From: Zeugodacus cucurbitae
Lineage: Eukaryota; Arthropoda; Insecta; Diptera; Tephritidae
Length of the DNA stretch: 64,000 bases
Direction of reading: 5' to 3'
Assembly: GCF_028554725.1 (NCBI RefSeq)
Contig: NC_071667.1
Span: forward strand, 85,412,001 to 85,476,000
Shown here: in pieces, positions 12,764 through 25,700 of the stretch
Numbering within the stretch: position 1 is the first letter of the stretch
Layout of the letters: each line of letters opens with the position of its first letter
Made by a program: the position numbers and the translations under genes
Notes under the pieces: model-generated
What the model was told of the DNA's origin: nothing
Database searches by the model: none
What the model saw: the letters and a program-made list of their open reading frames with translations, nothing else

Positions 12764-15700
12764 TCTTCTTCTTAACTGGCGTAGAAACCGCTTACGCGGT
12801 TATAGCCGAGTCCACAACAGTGCGCCACGCATCTCTCCTTTTGGCGGTTTGGCGCCAATTGGTAATACCAAGTGAAGACAGGTCCTTCTCCACCTGGTCC
12901 TTCCATCGGAGTGGAGGTCTCCCTCTTCCTCGGCTTCCACCAGCGGGTACTGCATCGAAAACTTTCAGAGCTGGGGCACTTTCATCCATTCGAACAACAT
13001 GACCCAGCCAGCGTAGCCGCTATCTTTTTATTCGCTGGACTATGTCTATGTCGTCGAACAACACATACAGCTCATCATTCCATCTTCTGCGGTATTCGCC
13101 GTTGCCAATGTTTAAGGGACCGTAAATCTTCCGCAAAACCTTTCTCTCGAAAACTCCTAGTGCCGTCTCATCGGATGTTGACACCGTCCACGCTTCTGCA
13201 CCATAAAGTAGGACGGGAATGATGAGGGACTTGTAGAGTTTAGTTTTTGTTCGTCGAGAGAGGACTTTACTTTTCAATTGCCTACTCAGTCCATAGTAGC
13301 ACCTGTTGGCAAGAGTGATTCTGCGTTGGATTTCAAGGCTGACATTATTATCGGTGTTAATGTTGGTTCCTAGGTATACGAAATTATCTACAACTTCAAA
13401 GTTATGACTGTCAACAGTGACGTGGGAGCCAAGACGCGAATGCGCTGACTGTTTGTTTGATGACAGGAGATATTTCGTCTTGTCCTCGTTCACCACCAGA
13501 CCCATTCGCTTCGCTTCCTTATCCAGGCGGGAAAAAGCAGAACTAACGGCGCGGGTGTTGTTTCCGATGATATCAATATCATCGGCGTACGCCAGGAGCT
13601 GTACACTCTTGTAGAAGATTGTACCTTCTCTATTTAGCTCTGCAGCTCTTATAATTTTCTCCAGCATCAAGTTAAAGAAGTCGCACGATAGCGAGTCACC
13701 TTGTCTGAAACCTCGTTTGGTATCGAACGGCTCGGAGAGGTCCTTCCCGATCCTGACGGAGCTTTTGGTGTTGCTCAACGTCAACTTACACAGCCGTATT
13801 AGTTTTGCGGGGATACCAAATTCAGACATCGCGGCATAAAGGCAGCTCCTTTTCGTGCTGTCGAAAGCAGCTTTAAAGTCGACAAATAGATGGTGTGTGT
13901 CGATCCTTTTTTCACGGGTCTTCTCCAAGATTTGGCGCATGGTGAATATCTGGTCAGTTGTTGATTTTCCAGGTCTAAAGCCACACTGATAAGGTCCAAT
14001 CAGTTTGTTGACGGTGGGCTTTAGTCTTTCACACAGTACGCTCGATAGAACCTTATAAGCGATGTTAAGGAGGCTTATCCCACGATAGTTGGCGCAGATT
14101 GTGGGGTCTCCCTTTTTGTGGATTGGGCAGAGTACACTGAGATTCCAATCGTCGGGCATGCTTTCTTCCGACCATATTTCGCAAAGAAGCTGATGCATGC
14201 ACTTTATCAGCTCTTCGCCGCCGTATTTGAATAGCTCGGCCGGCAATCCATCGGCCCCCGCCGCCTTGTTGTTCTTCAAGCGGGTAATTGCTATTCTAAT
14301 TTCTTCACGGTCGGGCAATGGAACATCTGTTCCATCGTCGTCGATTGGGGAATCGGGTTCGCCATCTCCTGGTGTTGTACTTTCACTGCCATTCAGCAGG
14401 CTGGAGAAGTGTTCCCTCCACAAACACAGTATACTCTGGTCATCAACCACTAGATCACCGCTGGGCGTCCTACAGGAGTGTGCTCCGGTCTTGAAACCTT
14501 CAGTTAGTCGCCGGATCTTTTCGTAAAATTTTCGAGCATTACCCCTGTCGGCCAGCTTGTCAAGCTCTTCATACTCACGCATTTCTGCCTCTTTCTTTCT
14601 TTTTCTGCAAATGCGTCTCGCTTCCCTCTTCAGCTCTCGGTATCTTTCCCATCCCGCTCGTGTTGCGGTCGATCGCAACATTGCGAGGTAGGCAGTCTGT
14701 TTTCTCTCCACTGCGAGACGACAATCCTCATCATACCAGCTGTTTTTTTGGCTTTTCCGAAAGCCAATGGTTTCGGTTGCAGCTGTACGTAAGGAGTTTG
14801 ATATGCCGTCCCACAGCTCCCTTATACCGAGATGCTGATGAGTGCTCTCAGAGAGCAGGAGTGCAAGTCGAGTAGAAAATCGTTCGGCTGTCGGTTGTGA
14901 TTGCAGCTTCTCGATGTCGAACCTTCCTTGTGTTTGTTGACGTGTGCGCTTTTCTACACAGAGGCGGGTGCGTATCTTAGCTGCTACAAGATAGTGGTCC
15001 GAGTCGATGTTGGGACCACGAAGCGTACGCACATCAAAAACACTGGAGACATGTCGTCCATCTATCACAACATGATCGATCTGGTTGCGAGTGATTCGAT
15101 CCGGGGACAGCCAAGTAGCTTGATGGATTTTCTTATGCTGGAATCTAGTGCTACAGATGACCATATTTCGGGCCCCGGCGAAGTCGATCAGCCTCAGACC
15201 GTTTGGTGATGTTTCGTCATGGAGGCTGAATTTTCCGACTGTTGTGCCAAAGACACCTTCTTTACCCACCCTAGCGTTGAAATCGCCAAGCACGATTTTG
15301 ACATCGTGGCGGGGGCAGCGCTCATAGGTACGTTCTAGGCGCTCATAGAAGGTATCTTTGGTCACATCGTCCTTCTCTTCCGTCGGGGCGTGGGCGCAAA
15401 TCAGCGATATGTTGAAGAACCTCGCTTTGATGCGGATTGTGGCTAGACGTTCATCCACCGGAGTGAATGCCAGGACTCGACGACGGAGTCTCTCTCCCAC
15501 CACGAATCCCACACCGAATTTGCGCTCCTTTATATGGCCGCTGTAGTAGATGTCACAAGGACCCACCTTCTTCCGTCCTTGTCCCGTCCATCGCATTTCT
15601 TGGATTGCGGTGATGTCAGCCTTTACTCTTACGAGGACATCAACCAGCTGGGCAGAGGCACCTTCCCAATTAAGGGTCCGGACATTCCAGGTGCATGCCC

Positions 15701-15990
15701 TTAAATCATAGTCCTTTATACGTTTGCCGTGGTCGTCATCAAAAGGGGGGTTTCTCATCCGAGGCCTGTGTTTCTTATTCACTGGTTATTCGTTTTTATG
15801 TGGTGGGTCCCAAGCCCTACGCACAACCGCATAAGCGGGATTCGCCTTCTCACTTTAGCTCGCTTCCAGACGGATGTCTGTTGGCTACCCAGAGGATACT
15901 TGGTCTAAGACCGGAAGTTGTGAGCTGCTTGAGCCACATGTAAAAGAATCGTTCCTGGCCACTCCCAAGTGAATGGCAGTCAGAAACTTT
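12764..15990 (-). mobile_element. RTE-type non-LTR retrotransposon, nearly full length
   Basis: A single long minus-strand frame encodes an apurinic-type endonuclease followed by reverse transcriptase. After its stop codon there is a 3' UTR of only about 25 bases, ending in AAG repeats (seen on + as ttcttcttctt near 12764-12776). One ORF, a very short 3' end and a simple-repeat tail fit the RTE clade. The 5' boundary near 15990 is approximate because no target-site duplication could be fixed by eye. Confidence 0.85.
12792..15758 (-). pseudogene. RTE-type endonuclease/reverse transcriptase, one nonsense codon
   Basis: The first in-frame ATG is at 15758; the frame itself opens after a TAA just upstream. 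The endonuclease shows WNVRTL, IQEMRW, GDFNAR, QIDHVVID and SDHYLV. The reverse transcriptase shows FRPGKSTTDQIF, VDFKAAFDS, GFRQGDSLS and LAYADDIDIIG, with YADD near residue 724. At 13020-13022 the frame meets TAG, probably a decayed CAG: it continues unshifted as RLRWLGHVVRMDES and GRGRPPLRWKDQVEKDL to a stop at 12792. Without the TAG the protein would be about 988 residues, normal for RTE. The truncated 912-residue product keeps endonuclease and YADD but loses the C-terminal tail. It is antisense to the host gene. Confidence 0.9.
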
Positions 15991-18900
15991 CCTCACTTAC
16001 GTGAACTTCTACATATGACTCCATCTCTGCAGGGTATATCGCAAACATGTTAGCGTATGTGTGAGCACTAAGGATTTAGTGTGAGAGCGAAAGCCGCAAA
16101 TCCTAATTGACGTCTCGCTAAAATTAATCATTGATATTTGTCGACATAATCGCATTTGATTTCATGTGATTTTTTCTTTTGTTTCGCGTGAATTCTTTTC
16201 TCCAAAACATACACATTTGTTATAGCCTTTGACACTCTTAGATAATTAACTGGAAGGAACTTCAGATGACTTATTGACAAACAGCCAAAGGCACAACAGG
16301 CACATACTCACACGAACTTACAGGATTAGGAAGGAAATGTATTTAGAAATGAGCTAAAGGAAGCTCGGCCGTAGCAACAAAAGAGCATTTATTAGCTCGT
16401 TCGTTTAATATACATTACTAAGTGGAATGCAGGAAGAATCATTATGTAGCCTTTGCTGACTATAACTGTCCGTTCGGGGAGATAGGTTAAATGTTGACCA
16501 AGAGAAGCCTTCTGACGGAGTATCAAATTGCAAAAGTAAATGATAGACTAAGCTAAGCCAAAGGGGTTAACAAATGTACAAGTATAGAATTCCATATTAA
16601 CCTCATGTGATTCCAACAAGCAATGGGAAAAAATTCCAATGGAAAGGGACATTTCACATTAGAATTTGGCATAAAGCAATCCTGAGTCGCGATAATCTCA
16701 TTCCTTTATACTTTTTAGTGATAGTGCTGGGTTTCAACATAAAAAATCGGACAAAAAATTTTTTTTCTTAAATTATTTTTTTTGTTTGTGTGCAAATGTC
16801 AGAAAGATATATGTATGTATGTAAGTTTGTATGTTAGCGTTAGCTACAGCTGAGCATGATAAATAAGCCAATGTGATTAATTACATCAATCGGCAAAGAA
16901 GCGCGTCTCTGCACTCGCACTGCGAAAACAAACGAATTTTTGTATACAAACACAATGGACAGGAAAATAAATCGATTTCGCATTCCTTTATTAAAATTAA
17001 TATAAAACGAAGAGAACGAACAGACGTACGATTCACAGATATGGCTGAATGCAGGACAGCAGGACCGAGCGAGAAATTATAGCGATGGTCCTCGCAGCTC
17101 GCGCCAAACAGAACAATGGATTGTAGCGCTATATATACGAGCATTATGTATGCGCAGTAAGGCAGAAAACCCGAAAATACAAAACAAAAAAAGAAAGAAA
17201 ACAAAAAGCTCAGTCCATTATCTCTTCTCGCGCGATGAATGCATTGCAGTGAAAGCATACAAATCCAATGAGTATAATGAGCGTGCGAAATGCAATTAAC
17301 AATTCCACTTTTCGCACTGACAATCACTTTGAAAGCAACAACAACAACGCAAGAGTTCGGTTACAAACACATACGAGCTGAGCGGTGAAGGTAATAATAA
17401 CGGAATAAAATCAAATTAATACAAAAACTATACAATATGAGAGTGGAGAAAACTGTTAACTGCCAGCTGAGCAGCTGAGCTGGAGGCAAGTTCGAGTGCG
17501 AGTTGCTGGCATCCGATTGCTTTGCCCTACCGAGCGCCGGAGCAGGAGATGGAACGAAGGGTGTGAGGGCGGCGAAGGCTCAACTTGCGCAAATGAGCTT
17601 TATATCTTGGCATACTTTTGTGCGCGCTGCAGGCAGGTGGAAATGGGTTCAAATGTGTATGGCTGAAAAGTTTTTATCATACCAATAACTGGCTGAAAGC
17701 TGGGCGGATTAAGTTTCTGTCAGCGAGTGAGTGAGCGAGTAGCGAGCGAGTACAGCTGCAAGTGCCAAGAGATAGCGCGACTGCAGAGCATAGCTGGATA
17801 ATTAGTTTTCGTAGCAAACACACACTCACAATTGCCAATTGCAGAATTTGATTATGTTCGTTTTCTTTGCGGCAAGCCAACCACCTGATGGCGCAGCTGA
17901 TATGAAATGACAAAGCCGGAGAGTGCCGAGTGCTGCAGCCAGCGTTGCTAATGAAATTTTAATTCTTTCCAATTTGGCGTGCGGTAAAAAACGCTCTGCT
18001 AATGCTGATCAGTGTCCAAAAGTTTGTGGCATCGCTTTGAAAATGGCATACAGCATAACACTGAAGTTGGTTTTGCAATTATTTGCGCAAACAAAAGCGG
18101 AATTCATTTATTGTCCGAATGTATGGGAGGGAAAAAATCGATTACGGACCACAATAAAGGGTTTGCACAATGAACTGGCGTTGAACGGGCGATGTAAATA
18201 AATTGCAGCTGTCAATCAAAGTGGCCATCGATTAAGCTTCAACAAACTGTGGCGCTTGGGTTTTGGGCTGTCAAATTTCTTTTGTCGAGGTATTGTAGCT
18301 GTCAAAGGGCGCTGAGTTGATGGCGAACTCTTTACTCATTTAATTACTTCCTTTCAAAACACTATTATATGCTTGCGCTTAGTGCGCAAACGGTGGTAGT
18401 TGTCATGGAACGGATTCTGTATTTTTATTAAGGCTATATTTAGAGGTTCACTGAAAAATCAAAACTATTAATTTCATTAACTCTCAAAACTATTAATTTC
18501 ATTCTTAATTTATATTTAGACTAAAAAAATCCGAGAAACCACTTCTATCTTTCAGTTCTATTTGTTTTCCTCTTCTATTGAATAATAAATTTGGTAAAAA
18601 TCGAAACATTAATTCTCACAAATCATCTTATATCACAAATACCTTCAGTTGTTTAACTGTTTATTGGCTCTTTGAGGCTAAATACTAATTTAAGCATAGT
18701 AAGGTTATAATAGCTTCGTTTGTGAGAGTACCCCGTTATTTACTGCATACTGTCACAGCGTACAGTTTCATTCTGCCCAGTGCCCCACTGACATTTGCTT
18801 TCGCACACTCTAACGGCACAGTGCCACTCCTGCATGAATTGTGGATGGAAGAAGTATGGTTGGAGATATTCGTGACTTCATAGTTCAGCAATTACTCATG

Positions 18901-19039
18901 TTTATCGCCAAATAACAAGAGAGGAGCTTAGCACTCCGGTAACCGCCGGCGTCACTTTACTATCACCACTCTGCCATCGCAATCACCTATTACTCTTTTC
19001 ATCTTCATCATCGCCAACCACCAATCAACATAATTTTAG
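15991..19039. other. non-coding stretch upstream of Ig exons
   Basis: No gene with recognisable domains. A relatively GC-rich, GAGC-rich segment lies at 17450-17790 and may be regulatory, but nothing in the sequence proves it. Short ATGT repeats occur near 16810. Confidence 0.4.
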
Positions 19040-19249
19040 GTTTATTAGACAGTTTGCGCTTATCCAGGCACACATCGGCTAATAGTGTTGTTGTGTGGCA
19101 GGCGGTGCGGACACGGCAAAGCTTTTGTGTTTTTGTTCGCCTTTGTGTTGCGTCATCCACCACTGCAGTGGCCATCAATAATCAACGCTCCTACGGTAAT
19201 ACAATTCTAAACACCTCAGCCAACAAAGAAGACGGCACAGGCATTGCGG
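19040..19249 (+). CDS. candidate N-terminal (signal-peptide) exon of the Side-family gene
   Basis: Speculative. The frame is open from 18943 to 19281. An acceptor (aattttag, ending 19039) and a donor (gcgg|gtaatg, GT at 19250) bound 210 bases that enter and leave in phase 1. They would fit both the exon at 7901 and the certain Ig exon at 22663. The peptide holds a moderately hydrophobic stretch (SFCVFVRLCVASSTTAVA, interrupted by Arg). An Asn-rich segment with an NTS sequon follows, and would lead directly into the first Ig domain. Codon choice looks coding-like. There is no ATG in this exon, so an upstream exon is required. Confidence 0.3.
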
Positions 19250-22200
19250 GTAATGCCGACACGACGTGGCCGACATGGCCCTAAGTCAAACAAACAGTTC
19301 ACGATGGTTCAAATTAAGAGCAGCTTATTTTGAAGTCAGCTCAATGCCAGTGTCAGCTGCTGGGACAGTTTATCTCGAGTTTCGCACGGTGCGGGGAAGG
19401 GTTCCTCAGCCACTCAGCCAAAGGCCACACAAACCACATTACAAAACACAAGTACAACACAGCAATGGAGGGTGGGGAAGGAGATCGAAACGACAGTCGA
19501 GAGTGGTAGCGGCAAAATAAGTAAGTCAGATAAAGCAAACAACAGCAACAATGGCCGGGCGACTGCCATTATAGCAACAGAAAGTTTAAGTTATATTTTA
19601 GTACATCTATTTAGGCGTAAATTCTCGGTCTTTGTTGTGCCTTCAAGTCCACACTCTCTCCACTCGCAACGGTGTGTGAGTATATGTATGTGTGTGAGCG
19701 ACAAACCTAAGTGCAGGCGACCATAAAAATTGATTTATATGCCCCATGTGATTTTATCACCCATGAAAACGCCTCCAGGCGCCAAACAAAATCCTGCCTT
19801 TCATTGAGTGCTCAATGTGGCTATAAGAGCACGTTATTGTTATTGTTGTTGTTGTTACTGTATTGTGGCACAACAATCGAATGAATGGCCTAAACATAAG
19901 TATTTGCGAAGAAATTTATACCGAAATGAAAAAGATTTTACACCTTGAATAAGTCCAAAAGTGGCAGCAACAACAATTACAATTGCCACAATTGGCTGTG
20001 TGGCAATGCAAAGCCGAAAGACGACCCAAATCGAAAATGCCAGTGTGGAGACGAATGTGTTTTCCATTTAAATAACCCAAATATGCGACAATGTGTTGAA
20101 GGCAAGTCGGTCGGCAATGGATGGAGGATGGCTGTGAGTGTTGTTGTTGTGCGGCACTTATGTTCGCTTGTTGTTGGTGTTGTTTGGTAGAGGCTGTTAG
20201 GTCGATGATATCTTTGGGTCATTTATTGATTGTATATCGGATTAATATCTCGATTGTTACGACCGCAATGCAATTTTCAATACCACACAAAGCCCCAGCA
20301 GAAGCACAGATGTGTGTATATATGTCTACATATATATTGATGAACACATGGTGTGTGTTTTCGAGACCGACTTATTTGAGGCATTTTGGAAACAACCTTG
20401 CCCTCCAACCACTCTTCGTGCCCATATAACTGTATTATTGTGTTATTGTTCAGGATTTTAAGTTATCCACACATACATGTGTTTCCTATTTGCAATTATG
20501 GATGAAATTTCATTCAAACACAATTTAATTTCTGCTGAAAGTGTGGACAGCTTGTTCAAATAATTACACAAACAATTTTGACTGTGATGTGTTTTTCGGG
20601 GCTGTTTTAGGAACCCACTATTAATAACAAGGTTTTAATATTTGTTTCGCATTTTCGGACTCTAATCTCTAAGAATATGCCCTTACTCGTACTTTCATTG
20701 CCAAAATGTTGCCAGAATTACCTAATATATTCAGGGAAATTTTACCGAAGTTCATCTTTACAAAACCTTATATTTCTTGTAATCAGATATAGAATTTCGC
20801 CTTCATTGATTGTTAATATAACTGAACCTACTCTCCTCAACCCGCCTTACTTTATTATTACTCTTATTTTAAAATCGTCGAAATCGGACTATAACTTTTC
20901 AATGCCTCAGATACCGAACATAAGGACCTCAGATATTCTATTCAAAGGAAATGTATTTCTTATAATAATATGTCTCCCCAGCAGAAATGGGACAAAGCAG
21001 GTCAAATCTTTCTCTAGCCCCCCTATACACTATATACTAATTTCCAAATTTCCGGTAGACTTTATGTCATAAATCTTGGATGGATCGGTTATACCGGAAC
21101 TTAGCCCTTCGTTACTCGTTTTCAAGTATGAGTAACTTTTTTAATAATATTAGTGACTTGTAATGAATTTAGTCCACATTTTTCTTTTCTTACCAAAAAC
21201 TAATTCGAAAACATCACCCAATCAAAATTTCTCTTCCCACAAATACAATCCCAAACCTACTGCCGTTAAATCGATTTTACTACTTCAGTCGGTTGCTGAA
21301 AAATTGCCGAACATAAAAATAAAATCAACCATATTATTGGCAACTCTGGCAGTTTCTTTCCACATGGAAGATAAACTATCATTTTCCTCAACGCCAAACC
21401 GAAACGAGCTAATTTGATCAACTGCAATTCCACGAACGTCAACATAATTCACTTCATTGTTTCCAACTTAATCACTTGTGCAGCTCGTTGGGCGGCGCAA
21501 TAAGTTACAAAAGCACCGTTAGTTAGACTCACATATATGTGTGTTTCCATGAATGGAGTATACTGAGCGCAGAGGTGTTTGTGTGGCCTCGGTAGCCTCG
21601 CTCGTAAGCGCCAATCAATTTGGAACATTTTTCACCAACTAATCTCATTGTTATGGCCGGCGATGGGGTTTGTTGGCACGCACGTGCAGTGGTGGGTCTA
21701 CTGGGTAAGGGGCAAGAAACGCGAAGACGCGCTACGGCTGTCAGTGCAAAAGTAGTAATTTATCTTAATTTACTCATCTTCTTCCACTTAAATGCCACTG
21801 TTGGCCACAGCGTCGAAATGAAATCGTAGCAACAAGCAGACACACCGGAATACATGTGGATGAGCTCTATCTGGCGCGCGAGCAAGCGAGTGTGAACTGA
21901 CCAACAGCTGGGTGGGTCTACACACCGCTTGCTCGCCAGGAAAGCCAGTGGCAGCGGCTTGGCAGCTTCTTGCTAAATTTTGCATGCTTGCAACTTCTGC
22001 CTCACACCGGTAATTACATACCGCCAGCGCTGTGAGTGGCCCTGTCCGACAAGCAGAGGCGAGCTGATGGCTGTCAGCCAAAAAGCAGCAGTCAGCTTTT
22101 GTAATATAAATGAAGAAGAAGCGGGTGAAAAATGAACGAAAAAAAACTTAAAAGCAACGCTCGGCTGCTGTCCACTTGCACTCACTCTCCTCCGCACCTC

Positions 22201-22662
22201 GCTGCAACTCCTTGGCATTTTACTCATTAGTTGCCAAGTTTGCTTATCTACGCTCCGAGGCGTTCAAGATGTTGCATGTCAAATTTGGTGTTTTATGGAC
22301 TTGTGATATATTATCGAGGGAATATCTACTACAACAGTCTGCTGCTGCGGCAACGAAATGCAAACCTCGCAGCCACATTCTCGCAGTTCGAAATCTCACC
22401 AAAAATTGCAGTTGCTATGCTTTTTGCTCGCTCTTGAATTAGACATGCAACTTTAAAGTTCGACTGTGAGTTTCTTGGAAGCTTTGCATACTGGTTGCAA
22501 ATGGTGGGTGTGGTTAAGAAACTGCAAACCGAAATTTTATGAAAACCATTAGTTAATGTTAATAAAAAGTGAATTACATGCTAGTATCTAAGTATTAGTT
22601 TATACCATCTCCACTATCCGCCATCATTGAACTGAAATTATCTATTTCCACTCTCTTTTCAG
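19250..22662. other. presumed intron before first Ig exon
   Basis: No recognisable gene. The stretch 20680-21130 has the look of decayed dispersed repeat (phrases around gtcgaaatcggactataactt), but I cannot name it. An alternative short start exon at 21653-21704 was considered and is listed among the rejected items. Confidence 0.4.
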
Positions 22663-22795
22663 TGCCCTTGACGCCGGTGCAGGGTGTGCTGGGGCGACAA
22701 GCGATGCTGCCTTGTGATATTTCACCAATGGAACGGGACGATGCGGTCTACATGGTGCTGTGGTTTCGCGAGGGCGACGGAGAGCCAATCTATAA
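22663..22795 (+). CDS. Side-family exon: start of Ig1
   Basis: The acceptor is ctcttttcag and the donor gtaagt-like (gtaagtc). It encodes VPLTPVQGVLGRQAMLPCDI through EPIY, with the first Ig1 Cys (C18) and core Trp (VLWF, W34). It enters needing one base from an upstream exon and leaves in phase 2, completed as Asn by the next exon. Confidence 0.93.
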
Positions 22796-25700
22796 GTAAG
22801 TCATATGCGCAACACGCGCATAATTCATAGAATATCAAATGTACAAACTCTTGTGTAACACATTTTCTCTAAAAACTCAACTTATTTTCCAAATATTTGA
22901 AACAGCTTCGACGTGCGCGGCCGCCAGTTTGGACAGGCGCGGCTGTGGTCCTCCGAAATGGCATTCGGGTCACGCGCCTACTTCAGCAGCACATCGCACC
23001 CCGCACAGCTGAAAATCGATAATGTACGCATCGAGGACGAGGGCGTCTACCGGTGTCGTGTGGATTTTCGCAATTCGCCGACACGAAATCTGAAAATCAA
23101 TCTCACCGTCATCGGTAAGTATTCAATAGTGGATTATGCAAATGAGTGCCGTAGTTATTAATATGTGAATCCCAGCGCGAAAATTTGTCTGGCAAATGTG
23201 TGCGTGATTAGCTGCGAGCGCTGCCTACAAATGGATATTGAAGGCACAGAGGCAAATGGCGAATTAACGACAATAAAATGGACAGAATGTGTGCAAATCG
23301 ATTTGGACGACTATTCGCACATATCTATTGTCGCCCATCGTCGCCGCAACTGCGCACACCGATACACACAGAGGCATTGTAGGCCACCTCGGGGAAAAAG
23401 TAGCCTGATTCCTCCATCGTAAACAAAGGGTCTGGCATTTCATGCATACTTCCATTCCGACTTTCGCTCGTACATTGTCCTGCCACTTTTTGTTTTTGTG
23501 TGGCACATTCATTTTATTGTCATTAGGCGCGCTACAACAACAACAGCAACGTGTCCGTTTATGCAACATGTAATTTTTCGTATGTACTCGTGCAGCAATA
23601 ACAACAAGCACATAGCAATTATGATGCAGTGATGGCATAAAGCATTAAGGCAATGCAATAGGCGTGCTGTCTCGCAATTGTCTCTTCATTGCAGTTGGCA
23701 ACCACTGCCACGAACGGCTGTTGCACGAACGGCAATAAAGTTGTCTGTGGCTGCCACACCCTCTTGTTGGTTCTTTTTAAGAGATTTATGCAGTTCTGTG
23801 TGCTTTAAGCACTTTGACTGAGCTTGTGTGCCACGACACACACACATGCGAGTATGTCTGAACAAAAGACACTCACGGCTTATTGTACGCCCATATCAAC
23901 AGCTGACGTCTTCTTTAATAAAACGCCAATGGGCAGAGCTGACCTCATTTTTAAATTTCATATCTCAATTTTAATTTTGAGAAATGCTTTTATGGAACGG
24001 AGTACAATGAAACTTATGTTCATGGAAAGTTTTTATCTCTTGGAAGACATGATACATAAAACGATGTAATGGCATTTTAAAAATGGCGTGGATACTTGCT
24101 TAAGCCTGCTGCTCACTTCGAAATTAGACTCGATAGGTATGAGTACTGTCTATAGACTCCATAGGCGATTGTTACACAAACTCCTTATTTGAGTTTATAA
24201 ATAAAAAGGAAACACGACAAAAGCTTTTCTCCTCTAAAACTTAAAGTTCCATTTTGTTGTCCAGTGTACTCTTGTGCCAATATAGTACTAAAAAGTATGT
24301 AATTCAGCAAATATGTATTTATAAATAGAGTGCTCCGGCTTTACTACGTAATCCTTCACTGCTCAGAGCGCTGGTAATCGTGAGCTTTCGGGGCTTACAG
24401 TTGCATGTTGCCGCTATTAATTTAGTGCTTAAGTAAAAATGTGCCACAACATGCAAAGTTCAATGTGCAGAAAATGCTGCGTGACAGCAATTTACTTATT
24501 TTGTTTACATTGTATTTTTGTATTTTTGACCAGTTCAATGCGCTAACTACGATTTACAAGTACGTCACCAATAGCCATACATACGTATTTACATATACAT
24601 ATATATATTGTGAGGTGTGTGTGTGTGCTGTGTTGGTTGGCGTGTTTCGGCGTCACTTGAAATGACTCGTGTAGTACAAAACTTGGTGGAGCGCCAGTGT
24701 AACGATTTTCCGAACTATAAATATTTGAAATAACGCAAACGCTTGTGTGTCTGTAAATGCTAGCTGGCGTACGCTCAGTGTACGTCACGCGCCAAATTTC
24801 TATCGAATGGGCGCCGGTGGCAGCCGTAAATGGCAATCTGTTGTGGTTTTTAATGCGGCTAAACTGGTTGCACTTTGTTCTCAAGGTGCACACAAGCACC
24901 TACGTGCATATACAGTTGTATGTTGCAACAACTCATGTGGCACGCGTTGTTGCTGTACATTGCTAACGTTTTTTCCCTACTAATTGCTGCTATACTCGTA
25001 TATGCATTGTGTTGGCTGTTTTGTTGTTGTTGTTGTACCTGTTCATGTTGCACGCGTTTGTCAGCAACGTTCGCCACTGCGCAACGGTAATCACCAATCC
25101 GTAAGCATAATTTGTCACGTATTATTTGCTGTTATTTGCTACGCTACACGACATTGAACACGTTCCGTTGCATAGCGCTTACATACATACATATCAACAC
25201 AAATATATATAAAGCCTTTTAAAACACTTGCAGGGATCTTTATTTACACACAACAAATGCTCCACAGACTTTGTTGACTAAGTCTTCTCGATTCTTATGG
25301 CGTAGAAATGTGTAAGAGGGATGGAGTTGTTTGCTTTCTCTGCACTTTCTTCTTGTCTTCTATTGTCTTATTAGGATGTATGTATGTAACTACATAATTA
25401 TATGGAAGCAAGTGTTTGAGTGTAATTATGAAATTCACAACAAAGATATACTGATTTCACAGCAGTCCCTTTAAGGTTTTGTTATGTTTATGTATCAGAC
25501 AAAAATTAATTTTGTGTAGTGTCCAACAAAATCCCAATTGTTGTCCGATACCGATGGCGATACTGAATTTTTTGGTCAATACTGACTGGTGTCCATTCCG
25601 ATTAACAGGTCGGCCTTTAATTTTGTATCGCACCCCGCACAGCTGAAAATCGATAATGTACGCATCGAGGACGAGGGCGTCTACCGGTGTCGTGTGGATT

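Noticed and set aside
20677..21072. 131-codon plus-strand frame
   Set aside because: No domain; sequence looks like decayed dispersed repeat rather than a gene.
21653..21704. Alternative start exon: ATG, 17 codons, good donor GTAAGG in phase 1
   Set aside because: It fits the phase of the exon at 22663, but the encoded 17 residues make a poor signal peptide and nothing else supports it. The longer frame through 21829 has a hydrophobic stretch but no donor in the required phase.
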